Program-made: the position numbers and the translations under genes | In this document: one piece after another, positions 44,841 through 52,652 of the stretch | Layout: every line of letters begins with the position of its first letter | Numbering within the stretch: position 1 is the stretch's first letter | Source of the DNA: Streptomyces liangshanensis | Lineage (GTDB): Bacteria; Actinomycetota; Actinomycetes; Streptomycetales; Streptomycetaceae | Reading direction: 5' to 3' | Length of the DNA: 64,000 nt | NCBI RefSeq assembly: GCF_011694815.1 | Contig: NZ_CP050177.1 | Coordinates: forward strand, 2,779,001-2,843,000 | The notes under the pieces: model-generated | The model's database searches: none | Told to the model about the DNA's origin: nothing | Seen by the model: only the letters and a program-made list of their open reading frames with translations

Positions 44841-45373
44841 CGGACCATCTCCTTCGCGGCGTCGCGGATCGCGGCGACGATCCGCTGATGTGCCCCGCAC
44901 CGGCAGATGTAGTTCTCGGCGCCCTCTCTCCCGTCCGTCCCGGACAGGAACGCCTTGATCTCGTCGTCGGACGGCACCTTGCGGTCCCCGGCGGCGATAC
45001 GTTCCTCCAGCCAGGCGAGCACCCCCATGACGATCCCGGCGAGGCAGAATCCGCACTGCCCGGCCTGGAGGGACACCACCGCCCGCTGGAGCGGGTGCGG
45101 CCGGTCGCCGGCCAGGCCGTCCAGCGTGCGGACCTCGGCGCCCTCGGGCACCGTGTGCATCTGCCGCGTGCAGGAACGGACCGCGGCCCCGTCGACCAGG
45201 ACCGTGCACGCCCCGCACTGCGACACACCGCAGGCGTACTTGGGGCCGTACTGGTCGTGCTGCTCGCGCAGCCAGTAGAGGAGTTGTTCCGACGCCTCGG
45301 AATCGCCCGATCCCACCGATGCGTAATCGGCCGAGGATTCCGTGCCGTTGAGCCGGACATTGCGTAAGGGCAC
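44837..45373 (-). CDS. 2Fe-2S subunit of the molybdopterin oxidoreductase
   Basis: 178 residues. The plant-type [2Fe-2S] site is CGVSQCGACTVLVDG with a further Cys in AAVRSCTRQM, and the second cluster domain has QCGFC and ENYICRCGAHQRI, the standard eight-cysteine set of IorA/CoxS-like subunits. It lacks a signal peptide and probably hitch-hikes through Tat with its partner. The GTG start has GCGGAGGA before it. It is the first gene of the two-gene unit. Confidence 0.93.
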   Translation of the reverse strand: MPLRNVRLNGTESSADYASVGSGDSEASEQLLYWLREQHDQYGPKYACGVSQCGACTVLVDGAAVRSCTRQMHTVPEGAEVRTLDGLAGDRPHPLQRAVVSLQAGQCGFCLAGIVMGVLAWLEERIAAGDRKVPSDDEIKAFLSGTDGREGAENYICRCGAHQRIVAAIRDAAKEMVR

Positions 45374-45555
45374 GTCAATTCCTCCGCTTTCCCTGCTCTT
45401 TGCTGCTTCTTTACCCGACTGTCCTCATCCTCATCCGGGCATGACGGGGCTGTCCAGCGGGGTTCCGGCCAATCGATTCAATGGAGTTCGCCGGAATCCG
45501 CCGGAAGAAGGAAAGTTCCCCTCGCCGCGCTTTCTTCACACATTCCGTCAGATCT

Positions 45556-46986
45556 TCAATTGCTGGGGCTTTCCGTGCCGAATGCGCGCACCCGCGCGGT
45601 AATCGTCTTGGGCCGCTGGTACTCGTGCAGCGCCAGGGTGCTCAGATCCGTGCCGTGGCCCGAGGCGCCCCGGCCGCCGTGCGGAAGCTCCGCCGTCTGG
45701 ACGAGGTGGCAGTTGATCCAGGCCTCCCCCGCGTTCAGCCGGGCGGCCAGGCCGAGGCCCGCCGAGAGGTCCCGCGTCCACACGCTCGCGGCCAGCGCCT
45801 GCGGCACCCCGTTCGCCAGGTCGACGGCCTCGTCCAGGCTCTCCGCCGCCTGTACGGTCAGCAGCGGGCCGAACACCTCCTCCACCACGGCCGGATCGTC
45901 GTCCGGCAGCTCGGAGAGCACCCGCGCCGCCCGCCAGTGGCCGCCTTCCTCCCCCTCCCCCGGGGAGAGTGCGCCGGCCGCCGACACCTTCGCCCCCGAG
46001 CGGGCCACGATCCGGTCGTAACGCGCCGCCTGGTCCGCGTTGTTGAGCGGGCCGAAGTCCCGCCCCGCCTCCCGCTCGCGCATCGCCGCGGCCAGCAGGG
46101 CGACCACCGACGCGTGGTTCTCGCGCAGGGTGATCACCCTGGCCGGTACGGCGCAGCTCTGCCCCGCGTTGTACGTCGTCGCCTCGGCCAGCGCCCGCCA
46201 GGTGTCCTCCGGGGCGTCGGGGAGGACCACCACCGGGCTGTTGCCGCCCAGTTCGAGGCTGACGCGCCGGGTCCCGGCCCGCGCCGCGACCTCCGCCCCG
46301 GCGACCGCGCTGCCCGTGAAGGCGATCAGGTCGACGTCCGCCGCCACCAGCAGCCGCCCGGTGTCCCGGTCGCCCGGCAGCGTCTGCACGACGCCGTCGC
46401 CGAGCGCCTCGCGCGCGTGCTCGGCGAGGAGCAGCACCGAGTCGGGTGTCGTCTCGGCGGGCTTGACGACCACCGCGTTCCCTGCGGCGACGGCGGGGGC
46501 GCAGCGCCAGGCGGCCATCATCAGCGGGTAGTTCCAGGGCACGACCACCGCCGCGACCCCCAGGGGCTCCCAGCGGACCCAGCTCTCATGGCCCGCGACG
46601 AGGCCGCCCGCCGCCGGGGACGACTGGGTGCGCGCCGCCCAAGCGTAGAAGCGGAAGAGGTCGGCGGCGTTCCCGACCTCGGCGGCGGCCTCGTGGAACG
46701 GCTTGCCCGTACCGGCCCGTTCGGCGGCGGCGTACCGCTCCGCGTGCTCCTCGATGAGGCCCGCGAGCCGGTCGAGGCGCCGCGAACGCTCCCGCGGGGT
46801 CAGGGCGCGCCAGCCCGCGTGGGCGAGGCGGCCCGCCGCGACGACGGCGGTGACGCGCGGCTGGCGCGCGGCGGCGGAGCTGCCCCGTACCCGCCCGGTG
46901 CGGGGATCGAGCAGCGGGACCGGGTCGGCGAAGTCGGTGTCGGCGAGGCCGGTGTGCGCGTCGCCCGCGCCGTGAGTGGCATCCAT
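45556..46986 (-). CDS. NAD(P)-dependent aldehyde dehydrogenase
   Basis: 476 residues. Family motifs are in order: GVAAVVVPWNYPLMMAAWR, AGNAVVVKPAETTPDSVLLL, LIAFTGSAVAGAEVAARAG, SLELGGNSPVVVLPDA with the general-base Glu, NAGQSCAVPARVI with the catalytic Cys, and EEVFGPLLTV. It is closest in feel to the aminobutyraldehyde/betaine aldehyde group. The ATG lies 11 bp after the stop of the Asn-synthetase-like gene, so it belongs to that leftward gene set and may oxidise an aldehyde formed by the pathway. Confidence 0.92.
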   Translation of the reverse strand: MDATHGAGDAHTGLADTDFADPVPLLDPRTGRVRGSSAAARQPRVTAVVAAGRLAHAGWRALTPRERSRRLDRLAGLIEEHAERYAAAERAGTGKPFHEAAAEVGNAADLFRFYAWAARTQSSPAAGGLVAGHESWVRWEPLGVAAVVVPWNYPLMMAAWRCAPAVAAGNAVVVKPAETTPDSVLLLAEHAREALGDGVVQTLPGDRDTGRLLVAADVDLIAFTGSAVAGAEVAARAGTRRVSLELGGNSPVVVLPDAPEDTWRALAEATTYNAGQSCAVPARVITLRENHASVVALLAAAMREREAGRDFGPLNNADQAARYDRIVARSGAKVSAAGALSPGEGEEGGHWRAARVLSELPDDDPAVVEEVFGPLLTVQAAESLDEAVDLANGVPQALAASVWTRDLSAGLGLAARLNAGEAWINCHLVQTAELPHGGRGASGHGTDLSTLALHEYQRPKTITARVRAFGTESPSN

Positions 46987-46997
46987 CGTGTCCTCCG

Positions 46998-48773
46998 TCA
47001 GCTGATGTCGTACGCCCGCAGCCACAGTTCGAGGGTGAGGACGAGCCAGAGCTTGCCGCCCTGCCGGGGCAGCAGCGCCCCCTCGCCCCGCATCCACGCG
47101 CGGACGGTGTCCTGCCGGAACAGCCCCCGCGCCCGCGCCTCCCGGCCGAGCAGCAGGTCGCCGGCCAGCTCCCGCAGCGGCCCGCCCAGCCACTGCTGGA
47201 CCGGGACCCGCATGCCGCTCTTCGGCCGGTCCACGACCGTGTCCGGCAGCAGGTCCCGTACGGCCTCCTTGAGCACCCACTTCTCCACCGCCCCGTTCAG
47301 CTTCCACCGGGGCGGTGTGGCGAAGGCGTGGTCCACCACGCGGCGGTCGAAGAGCGGGGAGCGGCCCTGGACGGACTGCGACGAGGTGAGCCGCTCGACC
47401 TTGGTGAGGATGTGGTGGGCGCCCTTGGTCCGCAGGTTGCAGTGGAGGAGCTGGTTGAGCAGGTGGTCCATCCGGCCGTCCCTGGGCGCGGGCCGCAGGT
47501 AGGGCGTGACGAAGCGCTGCGGCGCGGGGGCGGTGGCGAGGGCGTCCAGGACACCGGGGGTCAGCAGGTCGGGGAGGTCGGTGAAGCACTTGCGGTACGA
47601 ACGCAGGTACGCGGTCTCACGCGCGTCCTCGGCCTCGCCGCCCGGCAGTTGGCGACGGTGCATCTCGTTCACCAGCATCGGCAGGTTCTTCGGGCCGCCG
47701 AACACCGGGTCCCCGCCCTCCCCGTTGAGGACGACCCCGAGCCCGTCCCCCGCGACGGCCTCGGCGAGCATCAGGTTCGGCACGGTCAGCGGATCGCCCA
47801 CCGGGCTGTCGAGCAGCGCGGCCACCTCCGCGAGACGCGCGGCGACCGCGTCCCCCGAGACCGAGAGCACGCGGTGCCGGGTCCCGCAGTGCGCGGCGAC
47901 GAGGCCCGAGTACCCCAGCTCGTTGGGGAGTTCGGCGCCGAAGCTGATGGAGTACGTGTGCACGGGGTGGGAGTGCAGCTTGGCCGCGAGCGCGGTCACC
48001 AGCGAGCTGTCCACACCGCCGGAGAGCAGGACCCCCACCGCCTCGGCCCCGGGCAGCCGCATCGCGGTCGCCTCCTCCAGCAGCTCGCGCAGCCGCAGGG
48101 CGTAGGACTCCCCCGAACGCCCCTCGCCGTCACGGGCGTCGGCGGCGAGCCGCTCCGCCGGCTCCCAGTAGTGCTCCTCCTTCACCGAGCCGTCGGCCGC
48201 GAGGCGCAGACAGCGGCCGGGCAGCACCTCCCGCACCCCGCGCAGCAGGGTCTCCTCGCCGGGGAGGTAGGCGAAGGTCAGGAAGGAGCGGACGGCGGCC
48301 AGGTCGAGCCCGGTGCCGAGCGCGGGCCAGCGGCGCAGCGCCCGCAGCGAGGTGGAGGCGGCCCAGCAGTCCCCGGCGCGGGCGTAGAACAGCGTCCGGG
48401 CGCCCATCTGGTCGCGGATCAGGACGAGGTGGTCGTCCTCCCGCACGGCCAGCGCGAACATGCCCTCCGCCGCGAGGATCCCGGCCGTGCCGAGCCGTAC
48501 CCAACAGCGCAGCAGCAGCTCCCCGTCCGGGCAGTCGGGCGGGGCGGGCGAACCGGCCGCGGCCAGGGCGGCGAACAGCACGGGCCGGTTGTGGAGCGGG
48601 ACCTCGCCGACGGCGGTACGCCCGTACGCGCCGAACGGCCCGGTGGCGTAGCCGGGTTCGTCCTCGATCAGCGCCAGCGCGGGCGCCCCGTCGCGCACCG
48701 GGAGCCCCATCGAGGCCAGTTGGTCCCGGGCCCGTCCGGGCTCCGCCGCCAGGCAGGCGCAGAACCGCGCCAT
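46998..48773 (-). CDS. Asparagine-synthetase-like ATP-dependent amide ligase lacking the N-terminal Cys nucleophile
   Basis: 591 residues. The C-terminal synthetase domain has the PP-loop LLSGGVDSSLVTALA (SGGVDSS at 251-257), NGEGGDPVFGG and DRPKSGMRVPVQQWL, so adenylation chemistry looks intact. The N-terminus reads MARFCACLAA: residue 2 is Ala, so the class II amidotransferase nucleophile Cys2 is missing and glutamine use is unlikely. Such variants act in beta-lactam, lasso-peptide and other amide formation, or use free ammonia. ATG 48773 has GAGAGGTGACC upstream. It is co-directional with the unknown genes upstream and ALDH downstream. Confidence 0.85.
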   Translation of the reverse strand: MARFCACLAAEPGRARDQLASMGLPVRDGAPALALIEDEPGYATGPFGAYGRTAVGEVPLHNRPVLFAALAAAGSPAPPDCPDGELLLRCWVRLGTAGILAAEGMFALAVREDDHLVLIRDQMGARTLFYARAGDCWAASTSLRALRRWPALGTGLDLAAVRSFLTFAYLPGEETLLRGVREVLPGRCLRLAADGSVKEEHYWEPAERLAADARDGEGRSGESYALRLRELLEEATAMRLPGAEAVGVLLSGGVDSSLVTALAAKLHSHPVHTYSISFGAELPNELGYSGLVAAHCGTRHRVLSVSGDAVAARLAEVAALLDSPVGDPLTVPNLMLAEAVAGDGLGVVLNGEGGDPVFGGPKNLPMLVNEMHRRQLPGGEAEDARETAYLRSYRKCFTDLPDLLTPGVLDALATAPAPQRFVTPYLRPAPRDGRMDHLLNQLLHCNLRTKGAHHILTKVERLTSSQSVQGRSPLFDRRVVDHAFATPPRWKLNGAVEKWVLKEAVRDLLPDTVVDRPKSGMRVPVQQWLGGPLRELAGDLLLGREARARGLFRQDTVRAWMRGEGALLPRQGGKLWLVLTLELWLRAYDIS

Positions 48774-48866
48774 GGTCACCTCTCCCGCTCGTCGTTCCGT
48801 ACGTCCGCGCACCCCGCCGACTCCGCGAACCCGCCCTGCCACCAAGCGCGTTCGGGGCCGGGCGGC

Positions 48867-49394
48867 TCACCCGAAGTCGTCGTCGTTCCAGCCGCCGTCG
48901 TCGTCGGAGTCCCAGTCGCCCGTGTCGGCGTACCCGCCGCCCGAGTCCCCGCCGGACGAACTCCCCGCCGCCTCCTGCCGCTGTCGCAGTTCCTCCTCCT
49001 CTTCGGGGGTGAGGCTCTCCGGCGGGTAGTGGGCGGCCGTGATCGCGAGGGCGGCGAGGCCGAGTCCGCCGAGGACGACACCCGCGCGGCCCCCGAACGA
49101 CGTCCGGTTGACCATGACCGTCTCGCCCTGGCCCCAGACCGTACGGCCGTAGCCGATGTCCCGGCCGTACGTCACGCGCCCGTCCTCGTGGACGCGTTTG
49201 ATGACGCGGTCGCCGAGGAGTTCGTCGGTGCCCGAGGCGCCCCGGTTGTCACGCCAGCGCACCTTCCCGCCCTCGCGCCGCCGCCACTCCTCGCGGCCGC
49301 CCCGGGGGTCGCCGTCGGCGTCCTCGTAGACGCGGTGGACGGTGCCGTCGGCGAGCAGGTCGTCGCTGTAAGGGATTTCGCGTGGCCGGTTCAT
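48867..49394 (-). CDS. Unknown single-pass membrane protein with repeat-like N-terminus and acidic tail
   Basis: 175 residues. The N-terminal half has two similar segments, DDLLADGTVHRVYEDADGDP and TDELLGDRVIKRVHEDGRVT, suggesting an internal duplication of a beta-hairpin motif, then YGRDIGYGRTVWGQGE. One membrane helix follows (GVVLGGLGLAALAITAA). The C-terminal 50 residues are Glu- then Gly/Ser/Asp-rich and end in DDDGGWNDDDFG. No known family was recognised. It sits between the Toprim-like gene and the Asn-synthetase-like gene. Confidence 0.75.
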   Translation of the reverse strand: MNRPREIPYSDDLLADGTVHRVYEDADGDPRGGREEWRRREGGKVRWRDNRGASGTDELLGDRVIKRVHEDGRVTYGRDIGYGRTVWGQGETVMVNRTSFGGRAGVVLGGLGLAALAITAAHYPPESLTPEEEEELRQRQEAAGSSSGGDSGGGYADTGDWDSDDDGGWNDDDFG

Positions 49395-49467
49395 CGTCTC
49401 TGGTCCTCGGTTCGCCGGATCGGTTTCCTGCCGAAGGGGTCGGTCGCTGCCGTGGACGGTCGCCCCC

Positions 49468-49515
49468 GGCCGGTCAGTGGTCCGGCCGGTCAGTGGTCCG
49501 GCCGGTCAGTTGTCC
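49468..49515. repeat. Three tandem 16-bp units at the end of the Toprim-like gene
   Basis: GGCCGGTCAGTGGTCC is repeated three times without a gap, with one G-to-T change in the third copy. The third copy runs into the stop codon of the leftward gene ending at 49506. The array may have extended or eroded that C-terminus. Confidence 0.85.
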
Positions 49516-50489
49516 GGCCAGGTCATGAACCCCGCCGCCCGCAGCTCCCGCAGGCCCGTCCACACCGAGTGGACGGGCGTCCGCGGCCCCCGCACCAGGC
49601 GCTGGACCGTACGCAGCAGCCGCGCCGGGTGCACGGCCTCGACCTCGGCCGAACGCCCCCGCGCCAGCCACTCCCGCTCGCGCCGGTCCAGGCCGGCCGG
49701 GAGCCTGGCCTCGCAGGGCACCCACGCCGGGCCGCGCGCCGCGGTCAGCCGCATCGCGATCGCGTGCCGCGGGACGAGGCCGAGCGAGGCGACCCGTACC
49801 CCCGGATGGCCGTCCCGCAGGCGCGCGGTCAGCGCGAGCCCGGCGACGCTCGCGTCGTGCAGGACGTGCACCGTGGCCCCCTCCACCCGCGCGAGTCCGG
49901 CCAGCAGCCGGGGGTCCAGCGGCAGGTCGTCGGCGGCGAGCACGGGGCAGGCGGCCTCCAGATGCAGATCGTTGGCGAGCAGCATGCGGGCCACGGAACG
50001 GCTCTGGCAGACGAGCAGCCGGGGCAGCCCGTAGTCGTACAGATCGGGCTCGCCGGACGCGCCGGGCGCGAAGGAGTCGCCCACCGGGAGGCCGTCCGCC
50101 GTCCCGCCGCCGTCCCCCGTCCCCGTATCCCACGCCCCCGCGCCCCACGCGCCCGTCCCCGAGGCCGGATCCGGCCCCAGCAGCCCCCGTATCTCGCCGC
50201 GCCGCCGGGACAGGGCTTCCTCGAAGCGTCCGTACGGTACGGGCGGGGCCGGCGTGAAGCGGAGCACGCGCGGCAACCGGCCCACGGGGCGCATCACCCG
50301 GCACAGCTCGTAGTAGAGCTGGCGCTCGGTGAACAGGATCCGCCCGGGCGCGCCCGCGCGCGCGACGGCCGCGTCGAGCGCCCGGTCGAGGAGTCGCCCG
50401 CGTACGCCGCGCACACCCCCGGCGCCCTTCGCGCCCCGTACGCGCCGCCCTGCCCGTACCCCTTCGGCGCCGGTCGTCCCCCGCGTCAC
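49506..50489 (-). CDS. Unknown protein A, Toprim/Spo11-reminiscent, paralogue of the gene at 51330-52379
   Basis: 327 residues from GTG 50489, which overlaps the cupin stop (GTGA). About 45 low-complexity residues lead to ILFTERQLYYELCRVMRP (Tyr59-Tyr60), similar in pattern to the R-x-x-Y-Y motif of Spo11/TopoVI-A winged-helix domains. A Gly-rich linker (about 105-145) separates a second domain with LLVCQSRSVARMLLANDL and VHVLHDASVAGL (209-214), placed like the two acidic motifs of Toprim but with Cys/Gln and His-Asp-Ala-Ser instead of Glu and DxD. It ends AGFMTWPDN. Enzymatic activity cannot be assumed; the family is not recognised with certainty. Confidence 0.7.
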   Translation of the reverse strand: MTRGTTGAEGVRAGRRVRGAKGAGGVRGVRGRLLDRALDAAVARAGAPGRILFTERQLYYELCRVMRPVGRLPRVLRFTPAPPVPYGRFEEALSRRRGEIRGLLGPDPASGTGAWGAGAWDTGTGDGGGTADGLPVGDSFAPGASGEPDLYDYGLPRLLVCQSRSVARMLLANDLHLEAACPVLAADDLPLDPRLLAGLARVEGATVHVLHDASVAGLALTARLRDGHPGVRVASLGLVPRHAIAMRLTAARGPAWVPCEARLPAGLDRREREWLARGRSAEVEAVHPARLLRTVQRLVRGPRTPVHSVWTGLRELRAAGFMTWPDN

Positions 50490-51280
50490 CGGGTCCCCCG
50501 CCCGAGGGGCCCCTCCAGCGCGGACGCCGCCCGCCGCAGGCCGGCCGCCAGGCGCTCGCGCACGGTGGTGGTGCCCACGCCCTCCACCCGCTGGACCCGC
50601 TCGATGTCCCGCAGGGCGGCGGCGAGCAGCCCGAAGTCCGTCGCGACGCGGCTGACCGTGCCCACCGCCCGGCGCGGCTCGCGCACCACGTCCTCGGTGG
50701 CGCGGCGCTCCGCCTCGGCGGCGGTGATCGCGTAGTCCTCGTGGTCGATGCCGAAGCCGGTGTTGGCGGCGAGGATGTTCAGCGGCCGCCCGCCCCGGTT
50801 GGCGAACGAGTGGGGCATCATCTCGGGGATCCGGATCATCGCTCCGGGGACGAGCCGGATCTCGGTGACCTGGCCGCGCGCGGCGTCGTAGAGACCGCAC
50901 GACGCGTGGCCGAGGCTGAGCACGACGTGCTCGCCGCCGTGCGCGTGCGGGGTGAACGCGCTGCGCGGGCCGACCACGCCCAGCTTGAACGTGGCGTTCG
51001 ACGGGCGCTCGGGCGAGGTCTCCGCGTCGCCCACCAGGTAGTGGGCGAACTGCCCGTCGTCGATGAACGGGAGGAACTCCTCGCGCGGGCCCAGCTCGCG
51101 CGCCCCCTCCCGGTCGGCGAACAGCACGCGGCCGTCGGCGCCGAGGCGGAACACCTCCACGCCGAAGGGGAGGCTCCGGGAGAGCTGCTCCATGTCGCGC
51201 AGCGCACCCCGCACCCCGCCGCGCGGTGCCCGTGCGTCACCCTGCCCCTGCCCGCCGGGGCCGACGTCCATGCGGGACAT
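50486..51280 (-). CDS. Cupin-domain protein
   Basis: 264 residues. After a polar leader and a beta-rich N-terminal part (FGVEVFRLGADGRVLFADRE) comes the cupin core: FTPHAHGGEHVVLSLGHASC gives a His-x-His...Glu-His metal site and IPEMMPHSFANRGGRPLNIL the second cupin block with a further His. The C-terminal third is helical (LAAALRDIERVQRVEG, ALEGPLG). Metal-dependent dioxygenase, isomerase or ligand-sensing roles are all possible. It lies between the two paralogous unknowns, overlapping gene A by GTGA. Confidence 0.8.
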   Translation of the reverse strand: MSRMDVGPGGQGQGDARAPRGGVRGALRDMEQLSRSLPFGVEVFRLGADGRVLFADREGARELGPREEFLPFIDDGQFAHYLVGDAETSPERPSNATFKLGVVGPRSAFTPHAHGGEHVVLSLGHASCGLYDAARGQVTEIRLVPGAMIRIPEMMPHSFANRGGRPLNILAANTGFGIDHEDYAITAAEAERRATEDVVREPRRAVGTVSRVATDFGLLAAALRDIERVQRVEGVGTTTVRERLAAGLRRAASALEGPLGRGTR

Positions 51281-51329
51281 CAGCGTCCCCTCTCGTCTGG
51301 ATCGGTACGAGGCTCACGTCGCGCCCCGG

Positions 51330-52379
51330 TCATGCCGTACCCGCGTCCGGCCAGGTCAGGAAGCCGAGCGTCTCGGCCCTGCGCCGGTCCGGGTCGTTCG
51401 CGTCGGCCGACCCGGTGACCCGCTCCAGGACGGTCGAGACGGCGTTCAGGAGCTTGACCGGAGGCGCCCCCACCAGCGGGCTCCACCAGCCGTCGGCCAG
51501 CCACGTCAGCTCCTCGGCCGTCAGCGTGCCGGCCGCCCGCAGCCGCCGCACGTCCGCCGCCGAGGGAGCGGTCCCGTGGGGCACCACCGCGCCCTTGGCC
51601 TTCATGACCACCCGCGGACGCAGCCCCGCGTCGACCACCCGCCGTCCCGGCAGCGCGTCCCGGGCAGCGAGCACCTGCACGCTGCCGATGGCTCCCGCGT
51701 CGTGCAGCACGACGACGGGCACGCCGTCCGGCAACGCCTGGACGGTGGTGGAGATCTCGACTCCGTACCGCGCGGGAAGGTCGTTCGCGGCCAGGAAGGA
51801 CGCGACGGCCAGGTCCGCGCAGAGCAGCGCCGCGCGCGGCCGTTCGGGGCGGGGCGTGCGGCGCAGGGTCGCGTCGTCCACGATCCCGGGCGGCAGACTT
51901 CCGTACGCGAACTTCCAGCGGGCCATGGCCTGTTCACGGAAGGGGCTGAGCGGAAGGGTGTCGTACCGCTTCCTGCCGTCCTGTACGTTCCCCACCGCGC
52001 CGCCGACGGCGGCCAGGACGAGGAGTGCGCCCAGCACGACGAGGAAGTACGCGCCGCCGCCGACGGCCACGCCCGTGAAGCACAGTCCCGCTCCCACCGG
52101 CAGCCCGAACGCCAGGCACCCGATCGCCGTGGGGACCCCGCTCCGGGGGCCGCGCACGGAGTTCAGGGTCTTGCGGGACAGCACGAACCAGAACTGGCTC
52201 TCGGTGATCTTCATGCGGCCGTTGTCGGTGAGCTTCGCGGCCACGCGCAGGAAGCGGGCGTCGTGGAGGCGCAGGGAGTTGGCCCTCGGCTCCAGGGCGA
52301 ACGTCCTACGGCACTTGGAACAGGTGTAGGAGGGGCGTTCCTTGTAGAGGACGTTCTCCTGGCAGTTCGGACATATCAC
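51330..52379 (-). CDS. Unknown protein B, zinc-ribbon membrane paralogue of protein A
   Basis: 349 residues from GTG 52379. A four-cysteine zinc ribbon opens the protein (C3, C6, C20, C23). Next is MKITESQFWFVLSRKTLN at about 56-73, equivalent to protein A's TERQLYYELCR but with Trp-Phe in place of Tyr-Tyr. Two membrane helices follow at about 83-132. The second half matches A: AALLCADLAVASFLAANDL, VVVLHDAGAIGS (224-229), LTAEELTWLADGWW and the ending LGFLTWPD. So B looks like a membrane-tethered, active-site-lacking sister of A, and it is the first gene of the leftward set. Confidence 0.7.
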   Translation of the reverse strand: MICPNCQENVLYKERPSYTCSKCRRTFALEPRANSLRLHDARFLRVAAKLTDNGRMKITESQFWFVLSRKTLNSVRGPRSGVPTAIGCLAFGLPVGAGLCFTGVAVGGGAYFLVVLGALLVLAAVGGAVGNVQDGRKRYDTLPLSPFREQAMARWKFAYGSLPPGIVDDATLRRTPRPERPRAALLCADLAVASFLAANDLPARYGVEISTTVQALPDGVPVVVLHDAGAIGSVQVLAARDALPGRRVVDAGLRPRVVMKAKGAVVPHGTAPSAADVRRLRAAGTLTAEELTWLADGWWSPLVGAPPVKLLNAVSTVLERVTGSADANDPDRRRAETLGFLTWPDAGTA

Positions 52380-52601
52380 CGAGGTCCCCCCGTCGGTCCG
52401 TCGCTCGCGGTCGGGTACCCGATCACGACCGCGATCGCCGCCCCATCGTAGATCCGGGACGGTGACGCGGCCAGAGTCGGACGTACGACCTTCCGTGAAA
52501 GCCGTCATGAACAGTTCCCCGGCACGCAGGGGGACGGGTGCCCGCCACAGCCGCGGGGCGGCGGCTGTGACGGACACCCGGAACGTCGGAGCGCGCGGGT
52601 C

Positions 52602-52620
52602 GGTCCCCGGCCCGGGGACC
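52602..52620. terminator. Short perfect hairpin downstream of the oxidase operon
   Basis: GGTCCCCGG-C-CCGGGGACC is a perfect 19-bp dyad 33 bp beyond the stop of the leftward copper-oxidase gene. Several CAGGACCT repeats lie between them (52622-52661). It probably ends the glycosyltransferase/oxidase transcript. Confidence 0.65.
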
Positions 52621-52652
52621 CCAGGACCTCGGGCCCTCAGGACCTCAGACCC

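Noticed and set aside
42459..45218. Large open frame extending the molybdopterin subunit by about 125 residues
   Set aside because: The extension overlaps the well-supported 2Fe-2S subunit; the Tat signal at GTG 44840 marks the true start.
46998..48773. Lasso-peptide cyclase with an associated RiPP cluster
   Set aside because: No precursor-like short gene, RRE/PqqD-like protein or transglutaminase-type leader peptidase is visible nearby.
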